Below are positions 54,286 to 63,513 of a stretch of 64,000 nt of DNA, in pieces. Made by a program: the position numbers and the translations under genes. The DNA lies in contig NZ_SCSK01000031.1 of NCBI RefSeq assembly GCF_004297875.1, positions 1 through 64,000 on the forward strand, read 5' to 3'. This DNA is from Pandoraea sp. GTDB lineage: Bacteria > Pseudomonadota > Gammaproteobacteria > Burkholderiales > Burkholderiaceae. The notes under the pieces are model-generated. The model searched no databases. It was not told where the DNA came from and saw nothing but the letters and a program-made list of their open reading frames with translations. Position 1 is the first letter of the stretch; each line of letters starts with the position of its first letter.

Positions 54286-55120
54286 AGCCGCCAGATTTCC
54301 GCTCTACACCACGGCGGCGCAAAAAGCGTGGCATTACGTATTCGTCGGATTCTGCGCGGCGGTGCTGTTCTATCTGATCGCACCGATCCTGGCCGTCATT
54401 CCGCTGGCATTCAACAAGGATCCGTTCTTCACCTATCCGATCCATGCCGTCAGTCTGAAATGGTTCTGGGCATTCTTCCATGACCAGATTTGGCAAATAT
54501 CGCTGCGCAACAGCATCGTGGTCGGTACCGCCGCGACGCTGATCTCGACCAGCCTGGGCACGCTGGCGGCCGTGGGGTTGAGTCGCCCGAACCTGCCCGG
54601 CCGGGCGCTGATCATGGCCTTGCTGGTCTCGCCGATGATCGTGCCAGTGGTCATTGCCGCGGTCGGCATGTACTTTTTCTACTCGACCCTGGGGCTGGCC
54701 AACACGCTGCTCGGCATCATGCTGGCCCATGCAGCGCTGGGCACGCCGTTCGTGGTGATTACCGTGACCGCCACCATGGTCGGCTTCGACCAGTCGCTGG
54801 TACGGGCCGCCCGCAATCTGGGCGCCTCGCCGCTGAGCGCTTTCTGGCGCGTGACCCTGCCGGTCATCTGGCCCGGCATTCTCTCGGGCGCATTGTTCGC
54901 GTTTGCGACGTCGTTCGACGAAGTGGTTATCGTGCTGTTCCTGGGCGGCGTGGAGCAGCGCACCATCCCGCGACAGATGTGGGTCGGATTGCGCGAGCAG
55001 TTGAGTCCCACCATTCTCGCCGTCGCGGTGATGCTCATCACCATCTCGGTATTGATGCTGCTCACCCTTGAAAAACTGCGTCAGCGCAGCGTCCGGCTAC
55101 GCGGCATCCAGGAGGCCTAG
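54269..55120 (+). CDS. ABC transporter permease, PotC-like
   Basis: 283 residues, six membrane segments. The EAA loop reads VRAARNLGASPLSAFWRVTL. It is the second permease of the PotABCD-type importer and pairs with the protein encoded just upstream. A perfect terminator follows 37 bases after its stop, closing the operon before creatinase. Confidence 0.93.
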   Translation: MSNSGKAARFPLYTTAAQKAWHYVFVGFCAAVLFYLIAPILAVIPLAFNKDPFFTYPIHAVSLKWFWAFFHDQIWQISLRNSIVVGTAATLISTSLGTLAAVGLSRPNLPGRALIMALLVSPMIVPVVIAAVGMYFFYSTLGLANTLLGIMLAHAALGTPFVVITVTATMVGFDQSLVRAARNLGASPLSAFWRVTLPVIWPGILSGALFAFATSFDEVVIVLFLGGVEQRTIPRQMWVGLREQLSPTILAVAVMLITISVLMLLTLEKLRQRSVRLRGIQEA

Positions 55121-55156
55121 CAGGCCGGCGATTACCTCCTACCGGCAACAATAAAC

Positions 55157-55193
55157 CCAATGGCGCGCCCGACGGCGCGCCATTGGCGTTTTT
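55157..55193 (+). terminator. Rho-independent terminator of the ABC importer operon
   Basis: A perfect 13-base inverted repeat (55157-55169 with 55174-55186), a four-base loop and a T-run (55189-55193). Confidence 0.93.
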
Positions 55194-55417
55194 GGAGAAA
55201 GCTATTTTCTTGCGACATCGCTTCCCTCGTCCGGCGCACTCCGGCCTCCTTTTTTCATAAGGGTTTACCAGTGTGTCGGGCGTGACCGCGCTCCCGCTTC
55301 GCCAGGGATGTCGTATTTCGATAAGCAATATTCGCCCTCGAAGATGTTTTTTTCTGTCGAACTTTTAGTATTTCCTTTACCGGGACATTGATAACGACCT
55401 CGTAAAGGAGCAAAAAG

Positions 55418-56629
55418 ATGACACTACCCAGCCTGATTCGCATCGAAAATGGCGAGAAGGTTCGCAATACTTTTTCGCGCGAAGAATACTTCGGCCGTCA
55501 GCGCAAGCTGCGAAAGTATATGTCGGATAACGAGATAGACGGCGTGCTGTTCACGTCCTATCACAACATCAACTACTACGCGGATTTTCTGTATTGCTCG
55601 TTTGGCCGCAAGTACGGTCTGGCCATCACGCAGGAGAAGGTCGTATCCATTTCCGCCAACATCGACGGCGGCCAGCCGTGGCGACGCACGGTGGGCGATT
55701 ACAACGTCGTCTACACCGACTGGCAGCGCGACAACTACTATCGCGCAGTCAAGGAAGAACTGCACGGCAAGCGGCGCATCGGGGTGGAATTCGACCATCT
55801 CGCCGTCGAAATGCTCAGCAAGCTCAAGGCTGCCCTGCCCGAGGCCGAATTCGTCGACATCGGCGTGGCGACCATGCGCATGCGCATGCTCAAGTCCGAC
55901 GAGGAGATCGCGCTGATCAAGCAAGGCGCCCAGGTGTGCGACGTCGGCGGCGCGGCGCTAGTCGCGGCGATCAAGGAGGGCGTGCCGGAACATGAAGTGG
56001 CGCTGGCTTCGACGCAGGCGATGGTGCGCGAAATCGCCAGGCGCTACCCCGACTCCGAACTGATGGACACCTGGACGTGGTTCCAATCCGGCATCAATAC
56101 GGATGGCGCCCACAACCCGGTGACCACGCGCCGAGTGCAGCGCGGCGACATTCTGAGCCTGAATTGCTTTTCGATGATCTCGGGCTACTACACGGCGCTC
56201 GAACGGACGCTGTTCTTCGATCACTGCTCAGACGATCACCTCAAGCTGTGGAAGGTCAACGTCGAGGTCCATGAGGCTGGCCTGGCGATGGTCAAGCCGG
56301 GTGTGCGCTGCTGCGACATCGCGCACGAGCTCAACAAGATCTACGAAGCGCATGGGCTGCTGGAGTATCGCACCTTCGGCTATGGGCACTCGTTCGGTGT
56401 ATTGTCGCATTACTATGGCCGCGAAGCCGGTCTGGAACTGCGCGAGGATATCGAAACGGTGCTGGAGCCGAACATGGTCGTGTCGATCGAACCGATGATC
56501 ATGCTGCCCGAGGGCATGCCGGGTGCCGGCGGCTATCGCGAGCACGACATCCTGGTGGTCACCAAAGACGGTGCCGAGGACATCACCGGCTTTCCGTACG
56601 GGCCGGAGAAAAATATCATTCACGGCTAA
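55418..56629 (+). CDS. creatinase (creatine amidinohydrolase)
   Basis: 403 residues, the normal length. It matches Pseudomonas creatinase (recalled from memory) closely in many stretches: FTSYHNINYYADFLYCSFGR, ISANIDGGQPWRRTVG, MDTWTWFQSGINTDGAHNPV, YGHSFGVLSHYYGREAGLEL, GGYREHDILVV and FPYGPEKNII. The fold is that of M24 aminopeptidases without metal ligands; the catalytic His sits in GYGHSFG. It hydrolyses creatine to sarcosine and urea. AAAGGAG precedes the ATG. It has its own promoter, as a terminator lies between it and the importer. Confidence 0.96.
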   Translation: MTLPSLIRIENGEKVRNTFSREEYFGRQRKLRKYMSDNEIDGVLFTSYHNINYYADFLYCSFGRKYGLAITQEKVVSISANIDGGQPWRRTVGDYNVVYTDWQRDNYYRAVKEELHGKRRIGVEFDHLAVEMLSKLKAALPEAEFVDIGVATMRMRMLKSDEEIALIKQGAQVCDVGGAALVAAIKEGVPEHEVALASTQAMVREIARRYPDSELMDTWTWFQSGINTDGAHNPVTTRRVQRGDILSLNCFSMISGYYTALERTLFFDHCSDDHLKLWKVNVEVHEAGLAMVKPGVRCCDIAHELNKIYEAHGLLEYRTFGYGHSFGVLSHYYGREAGLELREDIETVLEPNMVVSIEPMIMLPEGMPGAGGYREHDILVVTKDGAEDITGFPYGPEKNIIHG

Positions 56630-56776
56630 GCGCGCATTGCAATAAGCCGCAGCCCCCTGCCCCGCGCCAATACGCCGGGGCAGATCGAACAAGAGGCCGT
56701 TGCACGGCCCGAACCCCGGACGCCGGCGCGTGCGGGTCGAACACTGGCATTACCAAGATATGGATGAGTGGAGACA

Positions 56777-58126
56777 ATGAACAGTAAGGAAATTCTGCGC
56801 ACGCCCACGCAATTGGGCAATTTCGGCGGCGGGTCGCAGGCCGCGGCCGGCCGCGTGGCCGACCCGGCCATCCTGCGGCGCGCCGCGGTCGCCAGTTTCA
56901 TCGGCAACTTCGTCGAATGGTTCGACTACGCCGCCTATGGCTACCTGGCCACCATCATCGCGGTCGTTTTTTTCCCGGCCAGCGACAAAACCACCGGCCT
57001 GTTGTCGGCCTATGCGATCTTCGCCATCTCGTTCATCATTCGGCCGGTCGGCGGCATCGTCTGGGGCCATGTGGGCGATAAGTTCGGGCGGCGCGCCGCC
57101 CTGTCGCTGTCCATTTTGATCATGTCGGCCTCGACCTTTCTGATCGCCCTGCTGCCGACCTATCAACAAGTCGGCGTGCTCGCGCCGATCCTGCTGCTGG
57201 TCATTCGCCTGGTGCAAGGCTTCTCGGCGTCCGGCGAATACGCCGGCGCCTCGGCATTCCTCGCCGAATACGCGCCGCCCGGCAAACGCGGCTACCTGAC
57301 CAGCATCGTGCCAGCGAGCACCGCGGCCGGCCTGCTGTTCGGCTCGGTACTGGTGGCGCTCATGCATGCTTTCATGAGCACCGAGAGCCTGCATGCCTAT
57401 GGCTGGCGGCTGCCGTTCCTGCTGGCTGCGCCGTTCGGCCTGATCGGGCGCTACATCCGGATCAAGCTCGAGGAAACGCCGCGCTTCAAGGCGCTCGAAG
57501 CGGCGCACCATGTCGATCGCACTCCCCTGCGGCATCTCTTCGAAAACCACCGCGGCAAGCTCATCATCGCTTTTGCCGTCACCTGCCTGAATGCCGTGGC
57601 GTTTTACCTGGTGCTCAGCTATATGCCGACCTACCTGTCGACCGAGATGGGGGTCAGCGAGACCCAGTCGCTGATCGCCGCAACGATTTCGCTGATCACC
57701 TATATCGGCCTGATTTTCCTGATGGGCTCGCTGTCGGATCGGCTCGGCCGCAAAACCATGCTGGTACTGGCGTCGCTCGCCTTCATGGCATGCACGGTGC
57801 CGCTGTTCGCCGCGCTGAGCGGCGCGGGTTTTGTCAAGATCGTCCTGATCCAGATTCTGTTCGGCGCCCTGCTGACGATGAATGACGGCACGCTGCCGTG
57901 CTTTCTGTCGGAGATCTTTCCGACCCATGTTCGCTATAGCGGCTTTGCCTTCAGCTTCAACAGCGCCAATGCACTGTTCGGCGGCACCGCACCGCTGGTG
58001 GCGACCTGGTTGATCGGCTTGAGCGGCAGCAAGATGGCACCGGCGTGGTATCTTGTCGGCGCGGCCACGGTGGCTTTGGTCGGCATGTTGCTGGCCAGCG
58101 AGACCGCCAAGGCGCCGCTCGACTAG
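56777..58126 (+). CDS. MFS transporter, metabolite:H+ symporter (MHS) family
   Basis: 449 residues, 12 membrane segments. The MHS hallmarks are ASFIGNFVEWFDYAAYGYLA, RPVGGIVWGHVGDKFGRRAA and QGFSASGEYAGASAFLAEYA. ProP-like members of this family carry betaine, proline or related compatible solutes, so uptake of creatine or sarcosine is a reasonable inference. It follows creatinase by about 150 bases in the same direction. The GTG at 56768 is an alternative start three codons earlier. Confidence 0.92.
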   Translation: MNSKEILRTPTQLGNFGGGSQAAAGRVADPAILRRAAVASFIGNFVEWFDYAAYGYLATIIAVVFFPASDKTTGLLSAYAIFAISFIIRPVGGIVWGHVGDKFGRRAALSLSILIMSASTFLIALLPTYQQVGVLAPILLLVIRLVQGFSASGEYAGASAFLAEYAPPGKRGYLTSIVPASTAAGLLFGSVLVALMHAFMSTESLHAYGWRLPFLLAAPFGLIGRYIRIKLEETPRFKALEAAHHVDRTPLRHLFENHRGKLIIAFAVTCLNAVAFYLVLSYMPTYLSTEMGVSETQSLIAATISLITYIGLIFLMGSLSDRLGRKTMLVLASLAFMACTVPLFAALSGAGFVKIVLIQILFGALLTMNDGTLPCFLSEIFPTHVRYSGFAFSFNSANALFGGTAPLVATWLIGLSGSKMAPAWYLVGAATVALVGMLLASETAKAPLD

Positions 58127-58184
58127 TCCGCCTGAATCTCCGGCGCCAGGCCTGGCCTGGCGCCTTTGCCAACGATTTTCCACG

Positions 58185-59213
58185 ATGTCCGAGAACGACC
58201 GCCCAGCACGGCCCGCTCCGGCCAAAAAACCAAGCACGCGCAAGCCGGTTCACGACTTGCGCGTTCAGCATTTTGGCTTCCTGCTGTTGAATAACTTTTC
58301 GCTGATCGCGCTGGGCGCGGCGGTCGACCCGCTGCGCATCGCAAACCAGGTGGTCGGGCAAACCGTCTACCGCTACGTGCTGCTCTCGGTCGATGGCGGC
58401 CCGGTGGTGTCGAGCGACGGCATTCAACTGTCGGTCAATCATGCGCTGGCCGATAAAATCCATTTCGATACGATTTTCGTGGTCGGCCCGAACCCGATCC
58501 CGACTCGCGGCATCGGCGGCATCCTCGACTGGTTGCGGCGGCAGGCCAATGCGGGAGTAGCACTGGGCGGGCTGGATACCGGCAGCTATTTCCTTGCACG
58601 CGCCGGCCTGCTCAACGGGCATCGCTGTACGATCCACTGGGAAGACCGGGACGTCATTCTCGAGTACTTCCCGCAATTGGTGCTATCGAACCGGATTTAC
58701 GAGATCGACCGCCAGCGCTACACCTGCAGCGGCGGTATCGCTCCGATCGATCTGATGAGCCGGCTGATCAGCCAGCCGCCCGGCAGCGAAGAGCTGGCCG
58801 CGCGCGTGCTGGAGTTGCTGTTGGCCGACCGGCGCGGCCACGATCAGCAACAGCGCATGTCACTGCGCCACTATCGGGGCGCCGAGCACACGCGGTTGGA
58901 GGAAGCGCTGCATTTGATGGAAAGCAATGTGGAGGAGACGCTGGCGGTCGAGGAAATCGCCAACTATCTGCGGGTATCGAGCCGCCAGCTGGAGCGCTGG
59001 TTCAAGGCGCGCATGGGCAAGACGCCGGTGCAGGCGTATCAGGAAATCCGCCTGTTGCGCGCCCGGCAGTTGCTGTATCGCACCGGCCAGTCGCTATCGG
59101 AGATCTGCAACAATACCGGCTTTGCGTCGACCACCAGTTTTTCGAACGCCTATAAGCGCCAGTTCGGCATTTCGCCGATCGCCGACCGGCGCCGCTATCA
59201 CAACGCCGCCTGA
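58185..59213 (+). CDS. GlxA-type AraC regulator (DJ-1/PfpI domain), GbdR/SouR-like
   Basis: 342 residues. The N-terminal DJ-1/PfpI-like sensor domain (about 25-200) includes FGFLLLNNFSLIALGAAVDP and HRCTIHWEDRDVI. The C-terminal AraC helix-turn-helix has IANYLRVSSRQLERWFKARM and ICNNTGFASTTSFSNAYKRQ. Members such as GbdR and SouR activate glycine betaine and sarcosine genes, and this one sits between creatinase and the sox operon. It is the likely regulator of both, sensing sarcosine or a related compound. It overlaps the convergent folB-like gene by 16 bases. Confidence 0.92.
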   Translation: MSENDRPARPAPAKKPSTRKPVHDLRVQHFGFLLLNNFSLIALGAAVDPLRIANQVVGQTVYRYVLLSVDGGPVVSSDGIQLSVNHALADKIHFDTIFVVGPNPIPTRGIGGILDWLRRQANAGVALGGLDTGSYFLARAGLLNGHRCTIHWEDRDVILEYFPQLVLSNRIYEIDRQRYTCSGGIAPIDLMSRLISQPPGSEELAARVLELLLADRRGHDQQQRMSLRHYRGAEHTRLEEALHLMESNVEETLAVEEIANYLRVSSRQLERWFKARMGKTPVQAYQEIRLLRARQLLYRTGQSLSEICNNTGFASTTSFSNAYKRQFGISPIADRRRYHNAA

Positions 59214-59641
59214 CGGAGGGCGCTGGCGCGGGGCCGCGCGCACCAGCGCACATAGTCCAGACGGGTCCAGTAAAATGCGACGCCCATCCTCGCCGCGCGT
59301 TGCCTGACTTTGGCTTTGTGCGCACGGATCCGGATCGACTCGATGGCCGGCATGCGTGCGAACGACCAGGCCGCGATTTTCACCACCAGCTGCTCGAGCA
59401 GCCCCGTATGGGGCTCCTCCTCGAGAAAGGCCGCCAGCAGCGCGCAATAGGTTTCGTAATCGACGTAGCCATCGGTATCGTCGTCCCGCACGCCCGGCTC
59501 GACCCGGCACCCGATATCGAGATCGAATACCACCGGCTGAGCCGCGCCCTTCTCTTCGGGGTAGATGCCGATGTGCACCGGCAGGCTCAGCGCCTCGACG
59601 AACACATGGCACAGTTGCTCGCCACAGCTTTCGTTGATCAT
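59198..59641 (-). CDS. folB: dihydroneopterin aldolase family protein (FolB-like)
   Basis: 147 residues. The family core reads VFVEALSLPVHIGIYPEEKG, with YVDYETYCALL, EQLVVKIA and RIRAHKAKV (catalytic Lys region). The enzyme makes 6-hydroxymethyl-dihydropterin in folate synthesis. Its ATG overlaps the soxG stop (ATGA), so it belongs to the sox operon, whose product delivers a one-carbon unit to tetrahydrofolate. It may be a second, dedicated copy. The C-terminus is about 20 residues longer than usual. Confidence 0.88.
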   Translation of the reverse strand: MINESCGEQLCHVFVEALSLPVHIGIYPEEKGAAQPVVFDLDIGCRVEPGVRDDDTDGYVDYETYCALLAAFLEEEPHTGLLEQLVVKIAAWSFARMPAIESIRIRAHKAKVRQRAARMGVAFYWTRLDYVRWCARPRASALRQAAL

Positions 59642-60231
59642 GCGAGGAATTCCTCGGCGGCGTCCAGCAGCATGCGCCCGGCATAGTCGGCGAAGCTGCG
59701 CCGCACCGTCACCGCCCAGGTGCCGGCATCGAGCGGCCACAGCAGCACGTCGGCCTTGAAGAAGTGGCTCTGCGCACACTGCCCCACCCGGAACTGGCGC
59801 GGGTGCAAATCGAGCGGGCAGCCCTTTTGCAGCACGTCGCGCACACGGGTACCGGAGAGTTCCAGCACGGTGTATCCGCTGCTGACGTCGACCACCGACG
59901 CATACTGCCCGGCCAGCAGCGGGCGCAGCGTGGCTTCCATCACCGGCCGGCAGGGCGCGGCCGACTTGAGCAGCCATTCGTCGGGGCCGAGCCAGAGCAG
60001 CGAGTAACGCTCGCCATGGGCGACCGTGTTCGGCGCCACCGGCGGCGCGACGCCGGCGGTCTCGCGCAGCACCCGGGCAAACGCCGGATCGTCGATCTCG
60101 CCGCGCACGTTCACCATTTCGAAAAATGGCCGCTCGATCAGGCCGAAGGCCTGCGTCTGCGCCGCCGCCACGCTTTTTTGCGCTTGTTTCAAGCCAATCA
60201 ATGGCGATTCCTGCCGGGCTTCACTCCACAT
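59638..60231 (-). CDS. soxG: sarcosine oxidase gamma subunit
   Basis: 197 residues. SoxG features: RYSLLWLGPDEWLL, VVDVSSGYTVLELSG, LQKGCPLDLHPRQF and CAQSHFFKADVLLW. It is the third subunit type of the heterotetrameric enzyme. ATG 60231 has GGAG nine bases upstream and overlaps the soxA end by 11 bases. Confidence 0.94.
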   Translation of the reverse strand: MWSEARQESPLIGLKQAQKSVAAAQTQAFGLIERPFFEMVNVRGEIDDPAFARVLRETAGVAPPVAPNTVAHGERYSLLWLGPDEWLLKSAAPCRPVMEATLRPLLAGQYASVVDVSSGYTVLELSGTRVRDVLQKGCPLDLHPRQFRVGQCAQSHFFKADVLLWPLDAGTWAVTVRRSFADYAGRMLLDAAEEFLA

Positions 60232-63220
60232 GTTGACGCACTCCTTCCAAATCATAGAACACCGGGCTGCTGACGGTGGCCGGCATGAAACGTCCGCCGG
60301 GCATCGCCACGACGACTTCCTCGCCCATCCGGTTGTGACCATCCTTGACCACTGCCAGCGCGATCGAACGGTTGAGTGTCGGGCTCATATAGCTCGACGT
60401 GATGTGCCCGACCATCGGCGCGATCTCGGCAGTGCTCGGTTCGAGCAGCAGCTGACTGCCTTCGGGCAGCACGACCGACGGATCCTTCGCCAGCAGGCCA
60501 ACCAGCTGCTTGCGGTGCTCGCCGGCGGTATGCGAGCGCGTCAGCGAACGCTTGCCGAGGAAATCCTTGTTCTTCGAGACCAGCCCGCCCATGCCCAGGT
60601 CGTAGGGCGTGATCGAGCCGTCGGTATCCTGTCCGACGATGATGTAGCCCTTCTCGGCACGCAACACGTGCATGGTTTCGGTGCCATACGGCGTGATGCC
60701 GTACGCCTTGCCTGCCGCCATGATCGCGTCCCACACCTGCTGGCCGAGATTGGCCGGCACGTTGACTTCGTACGACAGCTCGCCCGAGAAGCTGATGCGC
60801 ATGATGCGGGCGAACACCCCGGCCACGGTCCCCTCGCGAAAACTCATGAAGGGGAAGGCCGCGTTCGAGAAATCGACGTCCTGGCACACCTGTTGCAGCA
60901 CCTTGCGGCTGTGCGGCCCGACCACGGCGAAGGTAGCGAAGTGATCGGTCACCGACGTCAGGCGCACCTTCAGATGGGGCCACTCGGTCTGCAGCCAGCG
61001 CTCCATCCAGTTGAGCACGCGCGCCGCGCCGCCGGTAGTGGTGCTCATCAGGAAATGATTCTCGGCCAGACGAACCGTCACGCCGTCGTCGAACACCATG
61101 CCGTTCTCGTCGAGCATCAGGCCATAGCGGCATTTGCCGATCTCCAGCTTGCTCCACGGATTGGTGTACATCCAGTTCAGCAATGTGGCGGCGTCCGGTC
61201 CCTGCACGTCGATCTTGCCGAGCGTCGAGGCGTCGAGAATGCCCACGCCGTTGCGTACCGCGCGGCACTCGCGTGCTACCGCCGCATGCAGATCTTCGCC
61301 CGCCTGCGGGAAGTACCAGGGGCGCTTCCAGTTGCCCACGTCCTCGAACAGCGCGCCTTGAGCCACATGCCATTCGTGGATGCAGGTCTTGCGCACCGGA
61401 TCGAGAAACTCGCCCAGTTCCCGCCCGGCCAGCGTGCCGAAGGTCACCGGCGTGTAATTGGGCCGGAAGGTCGTGGTGCCGGTCTGCGGGATGGTCTGGC
61501 CCAGCACGTCCGCCAGGATCGCCATGCCGTTGATATTGCCCAGCTTGCCCTGATCGGTGCCGAATCCCAGCGCGGTGTAGCGCTTGACGTGCTCGATGGA
61601 GTGATAGCCCTCGCGCGCGGCCAGATGAATGTCGGCTGCCGCGACGTCATTCTGGAAGTCGACGAACTGCTTGGCACCGCGTCCGACCCGTTCGCGCTCG
61701 CCGGCCAGCCAAAGCGGCATGAGCGGCGCTTCGGTCACCGCCGGGGTTTGCCAGGTCGGCACGTCGCCGGCCTCGAAGCCGGCCTTTTTGGCTGCATCCC
61801 GGCCCGCCAGCGCGCCGTCGCGCAACGCGCCGGCCAGACTGAATTCGCCGTTGGCCGCGCCAACGCTGCATTCGGCCTGCGCCGCCACGCCCGGCACGAA
61901 GCACGCCTTGCGCTCATGCCACTGCGCCTTGCCGCCCGATTGCGCGAACAGATGCAGCACCGGGTTCCAGCCGCCCGAGCTGGCGACCAGATCGCAGGCA
62001 AAGCGGCCGATCTGCCGCCCCGGCCTGCCGTTGCGGTAGGCGACGACACTGACCGACTCGACGTGCCGCTTGCCGCTCGCCTCGATCACGATCGCCTCGT
62101 TGTGAATCGCGATGCCCATTTTGCGCGCCGCCTGCGGCAACGTGCCATGGCTCGCCGGCCGGGGGTCCACCACCGTGACCTCGGCGCCCGCGCCGCGCAG
62201 ATCCAGCGCCGCCTGATAGCCGTCGTCGTTGTTGGTGAAGATGACCGCGCGGCGCCCCGGCAGGACGCCGAATCGATGGATATACGCCGACACCGCCGAG
62301 GCCATCATGATGCCCGGCAAATCATTATTGCCGAACACGATCGGCCGCTCATGCGCGCCGGTCGCCAGGATGACCTGCCTGGCGCGAATCTTCCAGAGAC
62401 GCTCTCGCGGGCCGCGCCGTTGCGCCACCGGCAAATGGTCGGTCAGGCGCTGGCAGGCGGTCACCAGATTGTGATCCTGATAGCCGAACGCGGTGGTCGA
62501 TGGCAGGATCGTGACCTCCGGCATGGCCTGCAGCGCCCGCATGATGTCTGCTACCCAGGCGCCGGCCGGCTTGCCGTCGATGAGTGCCGGGCCGGCGAGC
62601 AGGCTGCCGCCGGCAAGCGCCTGATCGTCGACCAGGATCACGCGCGCGCCGGACGCGCCGGCCACGCGGGCCGCGGCAAGTCCGGCCGGGCCCGCGCCGA
62701 CCACCAGCACGTCGCAATGGGCGAAGGTTTTTTCGTAGCGGTCGCGATCGAGCTGCGCCGGCGCGCGGCCCAGGCCGGCGGCGTCGCGGATCAGCGTTTC
62801 GTACTTGCCCCACCAGCTCTTGGGCCACATGAACGTCTTGTAGTAAAAGCCCGCCGGAATAAAGCGCGCGAACTTCTGCATGATCGCCATGCGGTCGTTT
62901 TCGATGTTCGGCCGGGCATTCACGCTGCTCGCCGCCAGCCCCTCATACAACATCACTTCGGTGGCGCGCGGGTTGGGCACGGTGTACGCGCCGCTCTCGA
63001 GCTGCACGATCGCATTGGGTTCATCCACGCCCGCCGTGACGATGCCGCGCGGGCGGTGATACTTCCAGCTGCGCGCCACGAAACTCACGCCATTGGCGAG
63101 CAGCGCGGAGGCAAGCGTATCGCCGCGATAGCCCTGATAGGCGCGGCCGTTGAAAGTAAAGGTCAGCGGTGCGTCGCGCTCGATGCGCCCGCCGCTGGGC
63201 AAACGATGACTTTGCGTCAT
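60221..63220 (-). CDS. soxA: sarcosine oxidase alpha subunit
   Basis: 999 residues, the usual size. An N-terminal ferredoxin-like/Fer2 fold (FTFNGRAYQGYRGDTLASAL) is followed by an NAD-binding FAD/NAD domain (DVLVVGAGPAGLAAARVAGA near 175) and a C-terminal GcvT-like folate-binding domain (about 590-999: EVNVPANLGQQVWDAIMAAG; GTETMHVLRAEKGYIIVGQD). It oxidises sarcosine with SoxB, and the methyl carbon passes to tetrahydrofolate. AAGGAG lies nine bases before the ATG, which overlaps the soxD stop (ATGA). Confidence 0.96.
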   Translation of the reverse strand: MTQSHRLPSGGRIERDAPLTFTFNGRAYQGYRGDTLASALLANGVSFVARSWKYHRPRGIVTAGVDEPNAIVQLESGAYTVPNPRATEVMLYEGLAASSVNARPNIENDRMAIMQKFARFIPAGFYYKTFMWPKSWWGKYETLIRDAAGLGRAPAQLDRDRYEKTFAHCDVLVVGAGPAGLAAARVAGASGARVILVDDQALAGGSLLAGPALIDGKPAGAWVADIMRALQAMPEVTILPSTTAFGYQDHNLVTACQRLTDHLPVAQRRGPRERLWKIRARQVILATGAHERPIVFGNNDLPGIMMASAVSAYIHRFGVLPGRRAVIFTNNDDGYQAALDLRGAGAEVTVVDPRPASHGTLPQAARKMGIAIHNEAIVIEASGKRHVESVSVVAYRNGRPGRQIGRFACDLVASSGGWNPVLHLFAQSGGKAQWHERKACFVPGVAAQAECSVGAANGEFSLAGALRDGALAGRDAAKKAGFEAGDVPTWQTPAVTEAPLMPLWLAGERERVGRGAKQFVDFQNDVAAADIHLAAREGYHSIEHVKRYTALGFGTDQGKLGNINGMAILADVLGQTIPQTGTTTFRPNYTPVTFGTLAGRELGEFLDPVRKTCIHEWHVAQGALFEDVGNWKRPWYFPQAGEDLHAAVARECRAVRNGVGILDASTLGKIDVQGPDAATLLNWMYTNPWSKLEIGKCRYGLMLDENGMVFDDGVTVRLAENHFLMSTTTGGAARVLNWMERWLQTEWPHLKVRLTSVTDHFATFAVVGPHSRKVLQQVCQDVDFSNAAFPFMSFREGTVAGVFARIMRISFSGELSYEVNVPANLGQQVWDAIMAAGKAYGITPYGTETMHVLRAEKGYIIVGQDTDGSITPYDLGMGGLVSKNKDFLGKRSLTRSHTAGEHRKQLVGLLAKDPSVVLPEGSQLLLEPSTAEIAPMVGHITSSYMSPTLNRSIALAVVKDGHNRMGEEVVVAMPGGRFMPATVSSPVFYDLEGVRQHVE

Positions 63221-63498
63221 TTTCCGGTCTCCTTGTGCGCTGCCTCGAATTTTTGAAAACCGAGAAACTCATAGCTCACGGTATCGCGCTCGGCAATGAA
63301 CCAGCGCCGGCACCCGTGCGTGTGATGCCACTGTTCGCGATGGCGGCCGCGGGTATTGGTGCGCATGAACACATAATCCCCCCACTCCCGATCGGACAGG
63401 GCTTCGGGCTGCAGCGGCCGGGCGATATCGGCCTCGCCGCCGCAGCTGAATTCGCTTTCGGCTCGCGGGCCGCACCAGGGACAAGTCAGCAATAGCAT
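63217..63498 (-). CDS. soxD: sarcosine oxidase delta subunit
   Basis: 93 residues. Starts MLLLTCPWCGPRAESEFSCG; the Cys residues CPWC and C20 are the zinc ligands of SoxD, with RREQWHHTHGCRRWF as in the family. It forms the small zinc subunit of the heterotetramer. It overlaps soxA by four bases and follows soxB by 15. Confidence 0.95.
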   Translation of the reverse strand: MLLLTCPWCGPRAESEFSCGGEADIARPLQPEALSDREWGDYVFMRTNTRGRHREQWHHTHGCRRWFIAERDTVSYEFLGFQKFEAAHKETGK

Positions 63499-63513
63499 TT
63501 CAGAACTCCAGAT

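Noticed and set aside
60026..63256. 1076-residue open frame on the plus strand opposite soxA
   Set aside because: It is the antisense shadow of the well-supported soxA/soxG genes in GC-rich DNA. The translation is Arg/His-rich with no domain signatures.
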